5,066 nt of DNA from contig JAITKY010000258.1 in the NCBI GenBank assembly GCA_031278135.1, forward strand, positions 1-5,066. The letters are read 5' to 3'. Shown here piece by piece: positions 1-4,980 of the stretch (the stretch's first letter is position 1; every line of letters begins with the position of its first letter). Position numbers and translations under genes: made by a program. The DNA is from Prevotellaceae bacterium (lineage in GTDB: Bacteria; Bacteroidota; Bacteroidia; Bacteroidales; UBA932). The notes under the pieces are model-generated. The model made no database searches and was not told the origin of the DNA. It saw only the letters and a program-made list of their open reading frames with translations.

Positions 1-293
1 TTGGGAGTAATGTTATACTCTTCGCCGTCGATGACAAAATGCGCATTTTCGATTCTGTTCGCAAATCGTCCTACGCTTGCGCCGATGTAGCAGGTATCGG
101 TCAAATATCCTTCCAAATCAGAAAATCCGAGAAGGACGTCGTCTTTTGTTCCTTTGTTGTCGGGGAGAATGGCGGAAACCCATGTAGCGCCGTAGTTTGT
201 GACAGCAATACTGTTTCCATTTCTGTTTGTGATGGTGAACAGTTCAACTTTTTTGCCTTTTGCTTCACCAAAATTAGTTGCTTTTACTTCCAT
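1..293 (-). CDS. galM: Aldose 1-epimerase (galactose mutarotase), N-terminal part, cut by window edge
   Basis: Interconverts the alpha and beta anomers of aldoses such as galactose and glucose, feeding the Leloir pathway and related sugar use. Only the first 97 codons are present; the gene continues beyond base 1. Visible GalM signatures are NYGA at residues 33-36, the early GFSDLEGY stretch at about 56-63, and the hallmark GRFANRI at 75-81, whose first arginine (R76) matches the conserved substrate-binding arginine of the family. The window ends just before the expected N-x-G-x-N-x-L-H-G-G segment, so the catalytic histidines and glutamate cannot be checked. The ATG at 293 gives the normal family N-terminus and overlaps the 3' end of the upstream nucleotidyltransferase gene by 10 nt, so the two are probably co-transcribed and translationally coupled. 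There is no signal peptide, so a cytoplasmic enzyme is expected. The family call is firm; the substrate is inferred. Confidence 0.93.
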   Translation of the reverse strand, partial: MEVKATNFGEAKGKKVELFTITNRNGNSIAVTNYGATWVSAILPDNKGTKDDVLLGFSDLEGYLTDTCYIGASVGRFANRIENAHFVIDGEEYNITP

Positions 294-1189
294 AAATTAT
301 CAGGATAAATATTTTTTTCAACGAGTTGATTAATTTTTGCTATTACTGCCGGTTTGTCTTCCCTGTAGGTTACTCCAAACCATTGCGAATCGGTATCAAG
401 TACTTTGACGGTCGAAATCCTGTTCTGTATAAGATAATTGACCATCAAAGGAATGAAAAATTCAGATTTCAGTTCATGCCCGTGTTCGTCGAGGAATTTT
501 TTGAAATACTCTTCGGAATGTTGGAAATAATCGGGCGTAAACCCCCAGATATTCATCGATACAGGCGTGTTTTCTTCGATGAGATGCCATTCTCCGTTTG
601 CGTCTTTATATTTGATTCCGTCGTCAAGTCGTTCGATGTGTGTCCGTTCGACGACGTTTGTCAGATAACCGTTACCGTCGGTCTGCGAAACGCCGCGTGC
701 GACAGCGCCACTCTCCGACAGCGTGTTCTGTATCCGGAATCCGACCATCGAATACTGATTGGTCTTTCCATAAACGTTAAACAAAAATTTGCTCATCACT
801 TCGAACGATGTCCGTCCGTAAAAATCGTCGGCATTAATTACGCAAAACGGCTCTCTAATCATGTGTTTAGCCATCAGTACGGCATGATTTGTTCCCCATG
901 GTTTTTCCCGTTCGGGATTCGGACTGTATCCGTCCGGCAAATCCGTTATCTCCTGATAAACAATATCAACAGGGATGTCTTTGGCAAACCGGGCATTGAC
1001 AAACTCCCGAAATTCTTCATCAAAACTGTGACGAATAACAAATACGACTTTGCCAAAACCGGTCTGTATGGCATCGTAAACAGAATATTCAATTATTGTT
1101 TCGCCCGAAGGACCTACTCCGTCCATTTGTTTCAGTCCTCCATATCTGCTGCCTAAACCTGCAGCAAGCACAAAAAGTGTCGGTCTCAT
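284..1189 (-). CDS. Sugar-phosphate nucleotidyltransferase-like protein (NTP_transferase fold)
   Basis: A 301-residue protein of the nucleotidyltransferase superfamily, whose members join a sugar 1-phosphate to an NTP to give an NDP-sugar and pyrophosphate. The N-terminal loop LAAGLGSRYGGLKQ (residues 8-21) is the NTP-binding signature, with R15 and K20 as the expected phosphate-contacting residues. PWGTNHAVLMAK (97-108) matches the base-binding G-T-x-x-A block. NADDFYG (119-125) holds the acidic metal-binding pair. VERTHI (180-185) and NIWGF (213-217) correspond to the later sugar-binding strands. Length is complete for a single catalytic domain, with no added hexapeptide acyltransferase domain. 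The ATG at 1189 lies about 27 nt below a good promoter -7 box. I recall similar proteins as common in Bacteroidota, often near sugar kinases, but cannot name the sugar or nucleotide. Its overlap with galM points to sugar catabolism or salvage rather than polysaccharide assembly, which is inference. Confidence 0.88.
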   Translation of the reverse strand: MRPTLFVLAAGLGSRYGGLKQMDGVGPSGETIIEYSVYDAIQTGFGKVVFVIRHSFDEEFREFVNARFAKDIPVDIVYQEITDLPDGYSPNPEREKPWGTNHAVLMAKHMIREPFCVINADDFYGRTSFEVMSKFLFNVYGKTNQYSMVGFRIQNTLSESGAVARGVSQTDGNGYLTNVVERTHIERLDDGIKYKDANGEWHLIEENTPVSMNIWGFTPDYFQHSEEYFKKFLDEHGHELKSEFFIPLMVNYLIQNRISTVKVLDTDSQWFGVTYREDKPAVIAKINQLVEKNIYPDNLWK

Positions 1190-1215
1190 CCTAAAAAAAA
1201 TATTTAATATTACAA

Positions 1216-1247
1216 CAAAATTACTTTATAAATTCCATATCTACAAA
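1216..1247 (-). promoter_or_regulatory. Bacteroides-type sigma promoter for the nucleotidyltransferase-galM operon
   Basis: On the minus strand a -33 element TTTG (1247-1244) and a -7 element TAATTTTG (1223-1216, fitting TAnnTTTG exactly) are separated by 20 nt, within the usual spacing for the primary sigma factor of Bacteroidota. Transcription would begin near 1209, leaving a leader of about 20 nt before the ATG at 1189. No purine-rich Shine-Dalgarno sequence is visible in the leader, as is normal for this phylum. Confidence 0.7.
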
Positions 1248-1300
1248 TCATTACCCTAATTTAAATAATAAATATAAATCAGATAATTCAACGGCGAAGA

Positions 1301-1356
1301 TAATGATTTTTTTTGTTAATGATTTTTTTTTTTTTTTGTTAATGGACATTTTTTGT
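1301..1356. repeat. Three imperfect tandem repeats with variable T-runs
   Basis: Three consecutive copies of a unit TAATGA/TAATGG, then a T-run, then GT, occupy 1301-1316, 1317-1339 and 1340-1356; the third has CA inserted before its T-run. The T-runs are 8, 15 and 6 bases long. The pattern suggests duplication plus slippage. It lies about 55-110 bp upstream of the -33 element of the promoter at 1216-1247, presenting A-tracts on the transcribed strand's side. Any effect on that promoter (curvature, UP-like contact or phase variation) is speculation. Confidence 0.75.
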
Positions 1357-1474
1357 TATTTTCTGTACACATCGCTATTTTCGCCAACATACATAATATG
1401 ACAATCATTCTTCGGATACAACTTTTCAACAATTTATAAGCGCAGCAGAATCAAGAGGCGATGATTAAATAAGC

Positions 1475-1502
1475 AAAGGGCGCGAATTATTTTGCGCCCT
1501 TT
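1475..1502 (-). terminator. Hairpin terminator after the PepSY-like gene pair
   Basis: A perfect 9-bp inverted repeat, AAAGGGCGC at 1475-1483 and GCGCCCTTT at 1494-1502, encloses a 10-nt loop. It begins 32 nt beyond the stop codon of the lipoprotein gene on the minus strand. The stem's own 3' end supplies TTT, followed by GCTTATTTAATC, so the U-tract is interrupted. It probably acts as an intrinsic terminator or 3'-end-stabilising hairpin for the minus-strand operon; no forward-strand gene reads into it. Confidence 0.72.
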
Positions 1503-1534
1503 CATATCCAATTGCCGTATTTTTCTGTCCATTA

Positions 1535-1981
1535 TTAATCGTCAATACCGATAAATTTGCCGTTGGAATCAAATTTCAAATCGATATCGTTGGAAAGCCC
1601 GATTTCGTACCCGTAGTGTTCCCTGTTTACTTCGACTGCCGAAAGCTTCGGGAAATTGTTTGCGACGTACTGCGACAATGGCTGTGGCAGCAGGGCAAGG
1701 ATGCTTTCGGGAATGGGCGACGTATGTCCGTCCACATCGTCCCAGTTGCCGGAGCCGGTAAAGTCAATGTCGAAACCGTTTGCCAGATAGACTGTATAAT
1801 CTTTATCCAGCGCTTCCGTTTCCTTGACAATGGCAGTAATTTCGACATCGGGAAAATGCGTTGCGATGAATGTTCGGCTGATGGCAGGCAATTCGTTTTC
1901 TTGAATGAACTTTTCTTCTTCACATGCGACAAACATTGTTACGACAGCGGAAAATGTTACGTAAAACACTGTTTTTTTCAT
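1535..1981 (-). CDS. PepSY-like (DUF2874-type) putative lipoprotein
   Basis: A 148-residue exported protein using the ATG at 1981. The frame is open back to a TTG at 2005, but that start would put eight residues before a classic MKK signal sequence. The signal runs over residues 1-19 and ends in FVAC, with C20 as the probable lipidated cysteine; phenylalanine at -3 is acceptable but not ideal. CEEEK follows. The mature part has two similar halves, each with an 'LP/IP ... F/I-P-...' helix followed by a Y-x-V/I-x-L-x-N-(G/D)-x-x-(I/L)-x-F strand pair: about 31-85 (including NGFDIDF and GNWDDVDG) and 91-148 (including YEIGLSNDIDLKF). This is the pattern of the PepSY-like family common in Bacteroidota. 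Biochemical function is unknown; the usual proposal is periplasmic binding or inhibition. It lies 24 nt below a second PepSY-like gene and is probably co-transcribed with it. Confidence 0.85.
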   Translation of the reverse strand: MKKTVFYVTFSAVVTMFVACEEEKFIQENELPAISRTFIATHFPDVEITAIVKETEALDKDYTVYLANGFDIDFTGSGNWDDVDGHTSPIPESILALLPQPLSQYVANNFPKLSAVEVNREHYGYEIGLSNDIDLKFDSNGKFIGIDD

Positions 1982-2005
1982 TTCAGATTTTTTAAGTGTT
2001 AACAA

Positions 2006-2527
2006 TTAATAATCTGTTTTCTCACTCGTTATCGTGCCGTTCGACTGTATCAGCAACTCGACTTCCGTATCGCGAAGTTCCATTTCTATTTTGTAAAAAA
2101 CTTCCGTTCCACGACGGATTTTGTCGATATCCTCAAAATGGTATTTGGGATATTTTGCTTCGGCGGCGTTCTTTACGACGGCGGGCAACTCCGAACGGTA
2201 AATTTCTTCGACAGTCATCAGCAAATTTCCTTCGGCATCGTAATATGCTTTCCAATCCCTGAACCGTATGTCAAATTCAACCTCATAAATATTGCCGTCG
2301 GTTTCCCATTCCACGCCGGATGCTTTGGGAAAATCGACTTTAAATTTTGTTGCCGGTTTTGCCGGCGGCATCACGTCGTGCGAATGAGATGTCCGGTATT
2401 TCCGAATCATTTTCGCAATGGTATCATTGGAATAAGCGTCCGAAATCGTCGGAGCGGGAGACTGAGCTGCAACTTGCACAAATATAGCGCAATTCACAAG
2501 TGCAATAAAAATTTTTAATCCTTTCAT
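2006..2527 (-). CDS. Secreted PepSY-like (DUF2874-type) protein
   Basis: A 173-residue protein starting with a clear signal peptide: positive MKGLK, a hydrophobic core at about 5-18, and a signal peptidase I site VAA|Q after residue 21. A low-complexity Ser/Pro/Lys-rich linker (about 22-60) precedes two PepSY-like half units. The first (about 61-109) contains DFPKASGVEWE, YEVEFDIRF, a W-K-A-Y-Y segment and DAEGNLLMT. The second (about 112-173) begins SELPAVVKNAAEAKYP and contains the strands FYKIEMELRDTEVELLI. No catalytic residues are apparent, so it is more likely a binding or regulatory protein of the periplasm. It is the first gene of a two-gene unit, with its own -7 box about 47 nt upstream, and sits 104 nt downstream of the histidine kinase gene, which suggests control by, or feedback on, that two-component system. 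The role is inference; the family call is fairly firm. Confidence 0.83.
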   Translation of the reverse strand: MKGLKIFIALVNCAIFVQVAAQSPAPTISDAYSNDTIAKMIRKYRTSHSHDVMPPAKPATKFKVDFPKASGVEWETDGNIYEVEFDIRFRDWKAYYDAEGNLLMTVEEIYRSELPAVVKNAAEAKYPKYHFEDIDKIRRGTEVFYKIEMELRDTEVELLIQSNGTITSEKTDY

Positions 2528-2568
2528 TTTGACTTTTTTTTAATTCATTTATTAAATTAATTATTTTC

Positions 2569-2589
2569 GAGGGCAAAGGTAGAGGGCAA
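2569..2589 (-). promoter_or_regulatory. Direct repeat TTGCCCTC flanking the -7 box, possible operator
   Basis: The octamer TTGCCCTC occurs twice on the minus strand (2589-2582 and 2576-2569) with a 13-nt period, and the -7 box sits between and partly inside the copies. Tandem direct repeats about one helical turn apart are the usual target form of OmpR-type regulators, and such a regulator is encoded just upstream. A 13-nt period is longer than the typical 10-11, and a site overlapping -7 would more simply repress than activate. The repeat is directly visible; the operator role is a hypothesis. Confidence 0.35.
2574..2581 (-). promoter_or_regulatory. Promoter -7 box for the PepSY-like gene pair
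   Basis: TACCTTTG on the minus strand fits the Bacteroides -7 consensus TAnnTTTG exactly. It lies 46 nt upstream of the ATG at 2527, giving a leader of roughly 40 nt. No TTTG occurs at the expected -33 spacing; the nearest candidate, CTTTAC, is too close. A promoter lacking a good -33 element often depends on an activator, which would fit control by a response regulator, but that is inference. Confidence 0.6.
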
Positions 2590-2631
2590 TTCTGTAAAGA
2601 TTTGGGAAAAACGTTTTTTTTGCAACCTGCA

Positions 2632-3918
2632 TCAACATTTATTCGTGCTACTGTTGATTGACAGTTTAAAGATGTGCATTTCCCCGTCGTAACAGTAATT
2701 GATTTCTATCTGATACAGGTCGGCGATGGTCTTGACGATGGAAAGCCCTAAACCTGATGATTTTTCATCGCTTGCGCCGGTCTGATAACGGTCGAACATC
2801 TTAGCGGCAGCTCTGTTTCCGGTGTTGGCTATCGTAATTGTGTCGGAGGCGTAACGGATGCTGATTTTCCCGTTCGGCTCGTTGTGGATGATGGCATTTT
2901 TTACGAGATTGGTAAATAGAATGTGTACAAGGTCTTCATTTATTTGCAGGACGAGTGAAGCATTACCTTTCTGTTCTACTGTGATTTGCCTGTATGCGGC
3001 GAGGTCGTCAAACTCGACGATAACCTTTTCCAGCGTTTCCCGCAAATTCACTGTCCGGCTTTCCGCAAACTGCCTGTTTTTTATTTTGGAAAGCAGCAGC
3101 AGGTTACTGTTTAATCGTTTCATCCGATTCAGGATGTCCAGCACGCCCGCCAATTCTTTTACATACGTTTCATCATTCCGGTATTTTTCGAGCAGGTTTT
3201 CCAGTTTGGCAATGGCAATGGCAAGCGGGGTTTGCAGTTCGTGCGAAGTATTTTCGATAAACACTTTTTGTTCGGTAAAAACATGCATGTTTTTTTCGAG
3301 CAGTTCTCTTACGGTGTTGTTCAGTTGGATGTATTCCCTAATTTTGACAGGAGGAAAGTCAATCATCCGGCTGTTGTCCAGATTAAATCTTTTCAATTCA
3401 TCCAATAATCGGTAGAATGGTTTGTTGGCTTTCGTAATAATGATTTTACCGACAACAAACATTGTCAGCGAAAGTGTAATCCACAGCCCTAATAGGAGAT
3501 AAAGCATGTTTTCTGTCAGGTCATTGCTTTCGACAGTGGAAATAAAAAATTGCAATTGATAATATTTCCCGTTTTGTTCGCAGCGGAAAGCGGTAGTGAG
3601 CATACGCACTTCTTCTTTCTCAAGTTCGGTGGGAAAATATATTGCGGTTGTAGTAAAGTTTTCGATGAGGGTTTCGGCGTCTTCCTGCATAATTTCCTTA
3701 ATATAGAAATTGGGCGGGGTGTTGTCTTTCAATATTTCGGTAAATCCGGACGTGGTATTGGCTTTGGCAATAAACTCCTGCTTAAGGTTAGTCAATCCTT
3801 CGTCGATGCCGTCGTGGATTTCTTTCATTTGCAAGAAGAAATAAACAGTCGCCCAAAGTAGCATGATTACCGTAAAAAACAGCGTTATACGGGAAATTAA
3901 ATAATCGATGAGTTTCAT
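2632..3918 (-). CDS. Membrane sensor histidine kinase of a two-component system
   Basis: A 428-residue inner-membrane kinase that should autophosphorylate on histidine and pass the phosphate to the response regulator encoded directly upstream. TM1 is at about 8-30 and TM2 at about 137-161, enclosing a periplasmic sensor region of about 105 residues that matches no domain I know. A linker (162-215) without a clear HAMP signature leads to the dimerisation domain, with the H-box SHELQTPL (225-232, phospho-accepting H226). The ATPase domain follows: N-box NLVKNAIIHN (337-346), a degenerate G1 box ANTGN (364-368) where D-x-G-x-G is expected, F-box MFDRYQTG (374-381) and G2 box SSGLGLSIVK (387-396). 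The ATG at 3918 overlaps the regulator's stop as ATGA, a translational-coupling arrangement. The signal sensed cannot be read from the sequence; the neighbouring exported PepSY-like proteins make an envelope cue plausible. Confidence 0.93.
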   Translation of the reverse strand: MKLIDYLISRITLFFTVIMLLWATVYFFLQMKEIHDGIDEGLTNLKQEFIAKANTTSGFTEILKDNTPPNFYIKEIMQEDAETLIENFTTTAIYFPTELEKEEVRMLTTAFRCEQNGKYYQLQFFISTVESNDLTENMLYLLLGLWITLSLTMFVVGKIIITKANKPFYRLLDELKRFNLDNSRMIDFPPVKIREYIQLNNTVRELLEKNMHVFTEQKVFIENTSHELQTPLAIAIAKLENLLEKYRNDETYVKELAGVLDILNRMKRLNSNLLLLSKIKNRQFAESRTVNLRETLEKVIVEFDDLAAYRQITVEQKGNASLVLQINEDLVHILFTNLVKNAIIHNEPNGKISIRYASDTITIANTGNRAAAKMFDRYQTGASDEKSSGLGLSIVKTIADLYQIEINYCYDGEMHIFKLSINSSTNKC

Positions 3919-4589
3919 ATTGTCAATTTGTAACCGATGCCATACATGTTTTCTATTGTGATATCCGAATTTCCGTCTTTCAGTTTTTTGCGCAGGTTTT
4001 TAACCTGCGAATAGACGAAATCAAAATTGTCAGCCATGTCGAAATTGTCGCCCCAAACGTGTTCAGCTATGGCTTCTTTGGTAATCAGACGATTTTTGTT
4101 GGTGATGAAAAATGCAAGCATGTCAAATTCCTTACGGTTCAGTTTCAGTGGACAGCCATCCACATACATTTGTCGCTGTGCGAAGTCCACCGAAGAATTG
4201 CCCGATGTTACGGTCTGTTTTCCATCCTGCTGTTTGCGCCTGAGTACGGCTTTAATCCGTGCGTGGAGTTCCGGCAAATAAAAAGGCTTTGTTAAATAAT
4301 CGTCTGCGCCCAGGTCCAGCCCCAATATTTTATCGTCGAGCGAATTTTTTGCCGATATGATAATGACGTTTCCCGTTTTGTTTTCCTTTTTCATTTCTCT
4401 GAGAATTTGCAGCCCGCTGCCGCCGGGAAGGGAAATATCCAGCAGAATGCAATCGTATTCATACAACATGATTTTTTCTATCGCAGAATGATAATCGACG
4501 GCTTTTTCTACGACATATTTTTCCACTACCAAAAATTCTTCGATGGCTTTCAGTAAAGTATACTCATCTTCGATAATCAGAATTTTCAT
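3915..4589 (-). CDS. OmpR/PhoB-family response regulator
   Basis: A 224-residue cytoplasmic DNA-binding regulator. The receiver domain (about 1-118) has the acidic pocket D8/E9, the phospho-accepting D51 in LLDISLPG, the switch serine S79 in IIISAK, and the conserved K101 in LTKPF, so all residues needed for phosphorylation are present. A short polar linker (about 119-130) leads to a winged-helix domain (about 131-224), with the recognition region around FDFVYSQVKNLRKKLK (189-204) and the terminal wing GIGYKLTI. Length is typical of the family. It is transcribed ahead of its kinase partner and overlaps it by 4 nt, which supports a cognate pair. I find no good Bacteroides-type promoter in the 80 bases upstream, so its transcript may start further away or from a non-consensus promoter. 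The target genes are probably local (the PepSY-like pair), by inference. Confidence 0.95.
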   Translation of the reverse strand: MKILIIEDEYTLLKAIEEFLVVEKYVVEKAVDYHSAIEKIMLYEYDCILLDISLPGGSGLQILREMKKENKTGNVIIISAKNSLDDKILGLDLGADDYLTKPFYLPELHARIKAVLRRKQQDGKQTVTSGNSSVDFAQRQMYVDGCPLKLNRKEFDMLAFFITNKNRLITKEAIAEHVWGDNFDMADNFDFVYSQVKNLRKKLKDGNSDITIENMYGIGYKLTI

Positions 4590-4663
4590 GTGCTCATATC
4601 TTTTATATTAATATCAATTTCCGTTCTTGATGCCACTTTCAACGTACTTTTCATTTTTACCAT
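4586..4663 (-). CDS. Doubtful 25-codon ORF overlapping the response-regulator start
   Basis: An ATG at 4663 (or a second at 4654) opens a frame of 25 residues, beginning MVKMKSTLKVASRTEI, that ends in a TGA overlapping the response-regulator ATG as ATGA. That is the same coupling arrangement seen between regulator and kinase, and is the only reason to list it. Two stop codons lie immediately before the ATG, and the frame is the same as the second part of the LRR relic upstream, so it may be the rewritten tail of that dead gene or chance. No homology is recognised and no Shine-Dalgarno sequence is present. Confidence 0.2.
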   Translation of the reverse strand: MVKMKSTLKVASRTEIDINIKDMST

Positions 4664-4669
4664 CTATTA

Positions 4670-4866
4670 CCAAAAAAACAATCTCTCGTCAATACTTGTT
4701 ATCGAATCAGGAATACTGTAACTCACTTTTTGCTGCGCGGGCAAGTTATCAGTGTTGTCTTGTTTTTGTTGAACAGTACACCATCAACATAGGAATAGGC
4801 AGTATTGGAATCCTCAACATTGATAGCCGTTAAGCCATTGCAATCAATAAAAGCCCAATTGCCAAC
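4670..4866 (-). pseudogene. Fragment of a BspA-type leucine-rich-repeat protein, frameshifted
   Basis: Reading the minus strand from 4866 gives VGNWAFIDCNGLTAINV followed by EDSNTAYSYVDGVLFNKN and KTTLITCPRSKK, then a TGA at 4725-4723. Shifting to the frame starting at 4723 gives SYSIPDSITSIDERLF before stops at 4669 and 4666. Joined, this is the typical alternation of BspA/TpLRR proteins: an 'IG-x-x-AF-x-x-C-x-x-L-x-x-I-x-V' repeat, the 'N-x-x-Y-x-x-V-D-G-V-L-F-N-K' spacer, and 'Y-x-I-P-x-S-V-T-S-I-G'. Loss of a single base near 4725 explains the shift. Only about one and a half repeat units survive, with no signal peptide or C-terminal sorting domain. The 5' end is cut off where the repeat cluster begins at about 4868. 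Intact relatives are surface or secreted adhesin-like proteins. The fragment is non-functional as a protein and may be a remnant of a larger locus lost by rearrangement. Confidence 0.75.
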
Positions 4867-4868
4867 GC

Positions 4869-4899
4869 AAAGTCGCGTAGCGACGACACTTCATTGACC
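4869..4899. repeat. Repeat unit A, with hairpin core GTCGC-GTA-GCGAC
   Basis: A 31-nt unit beginning AAAGTC and ending ATTGACC, matching unit B at 4935-4965 in 26 of 31 positions in the same orientation. It contains a perfect 5-bp inverted repeat, GTCGC at 4872-4876 and GCGAC at 4880-4884. Its last two bases start the next hairpin (4898-4917). It abuts the end of the LRR relic, so it may mark the rearrangement junction. I believe short repeats of this look are dispersed in some Bacteroidales genomes, but I cannot verify that here. Confidence 0.7.
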
Positions 4900-4917
4900 G
4901 TATGTTAAAGCATACGG
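4898..4917. repeat. Perfect 7-bp inverted repeat between the two repeat units
   Basis: CCGTATG at 4898-4904 and CATACGG at 4911-4917 flank a 6-nt loop TTAAAG. No T-run follows on either strand, so it is not a convincing terminator. It is part of the local cluster of hairpin-forming repeats. Confidence 0.7.
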
Positions 4918-4934
4918 AAAGAGCTAACAGTCAA

Positions 4935-4965
4935 AAAGTCCCGCAGCGACAATACTTTATTGACC
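4935..4965. repeat. Repeat unit B, second direct copy
   Basis: The second copy of the 31-nt unit, starting 66 nt after unit A. The hairpin core is changed to GTCCC-GCA-GCGAC (4939-4951), leaving fewer paired bases. Its right part, ACTTTATT at 4954-4961, pairs perfectly with AATAAAGT at 4970-4977 across an 8-nt loop. The stretch AATAAAGTGTC at 4970-4980 is itself a partial third copy of the unit in the opposite orientation (10 of 11 bases against unit A). Confidence 0.65.
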
Positions 4966-4980
4966 AATTAATAAAGTGTC

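Larger units (their letters stand above)
1190..1474. other. AT-rich intergenic region between two operons
   Basis: This spacer separates the terminator of the PepSY-like pair from the nucleotidyltransferase gene. Besides the promoter at 1216-1247 and the T-run repeats at 1301-1356 I see no RNA gene and no convincing ORF. The remainder (about 1357-1474) is unassigned; it contains no clear promoter or long inverted repeat. Confidence 0.6.

Noticed and set aside
39..308. Forward-strand ORF of 89 codons
   Set aside because: Antisense to the galM fragment, whose GRFANRI and NYGA motifs show the coding strand.
326..1156. Long forward-strand ORF of 276 codons
   Set aside because: It lies entirely antisense to the nucleotidyltransferase gene, which has clear family motifs and a promoter. 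The forward translation has no recognisable domain and unusual composition.
1316..1408. Minus-strand ORF of 30 codons in the spacer, which would extend to about 52 codons if the A-run had one more base
   Set aside because: Lysine-rich reading of homopolymer tracts, no homology, no start signal. The frame depends on a slippery run, so phase-variable coding is possible but unsupported.
1982..2005. Upstream TTG start for the lipoprotein gene
   Set aside because: It would place eight extra residues before a normal MKK signal sequence; the ATG at 1981 fits lipoprotein export far better.
2607..2618. Palindrome AAAAACGTTTTT after the kinase gene, considered as a terminator
   Set aside because: The stem is almost all A-T, has no loop, and lacks a distinct U-tract; it would not form a stable terminator hairpin.
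4627..4833. Forward-strand ORF of 68 codons in the gene-free right region
   Set aside because: The opposite strand carries the BspA-type LRR relic over most of the same bases, so the forward frame is a by-product.
4869..4965. Two similar 31-nt units with a 35-nt gap, CRISPR-like spacing
   Set aside because: Only two diverged copies (26/31), a partial inverted third copy, hairpins inside the supposed spacer and no cas genes; this fits a dispersed repeat instead.
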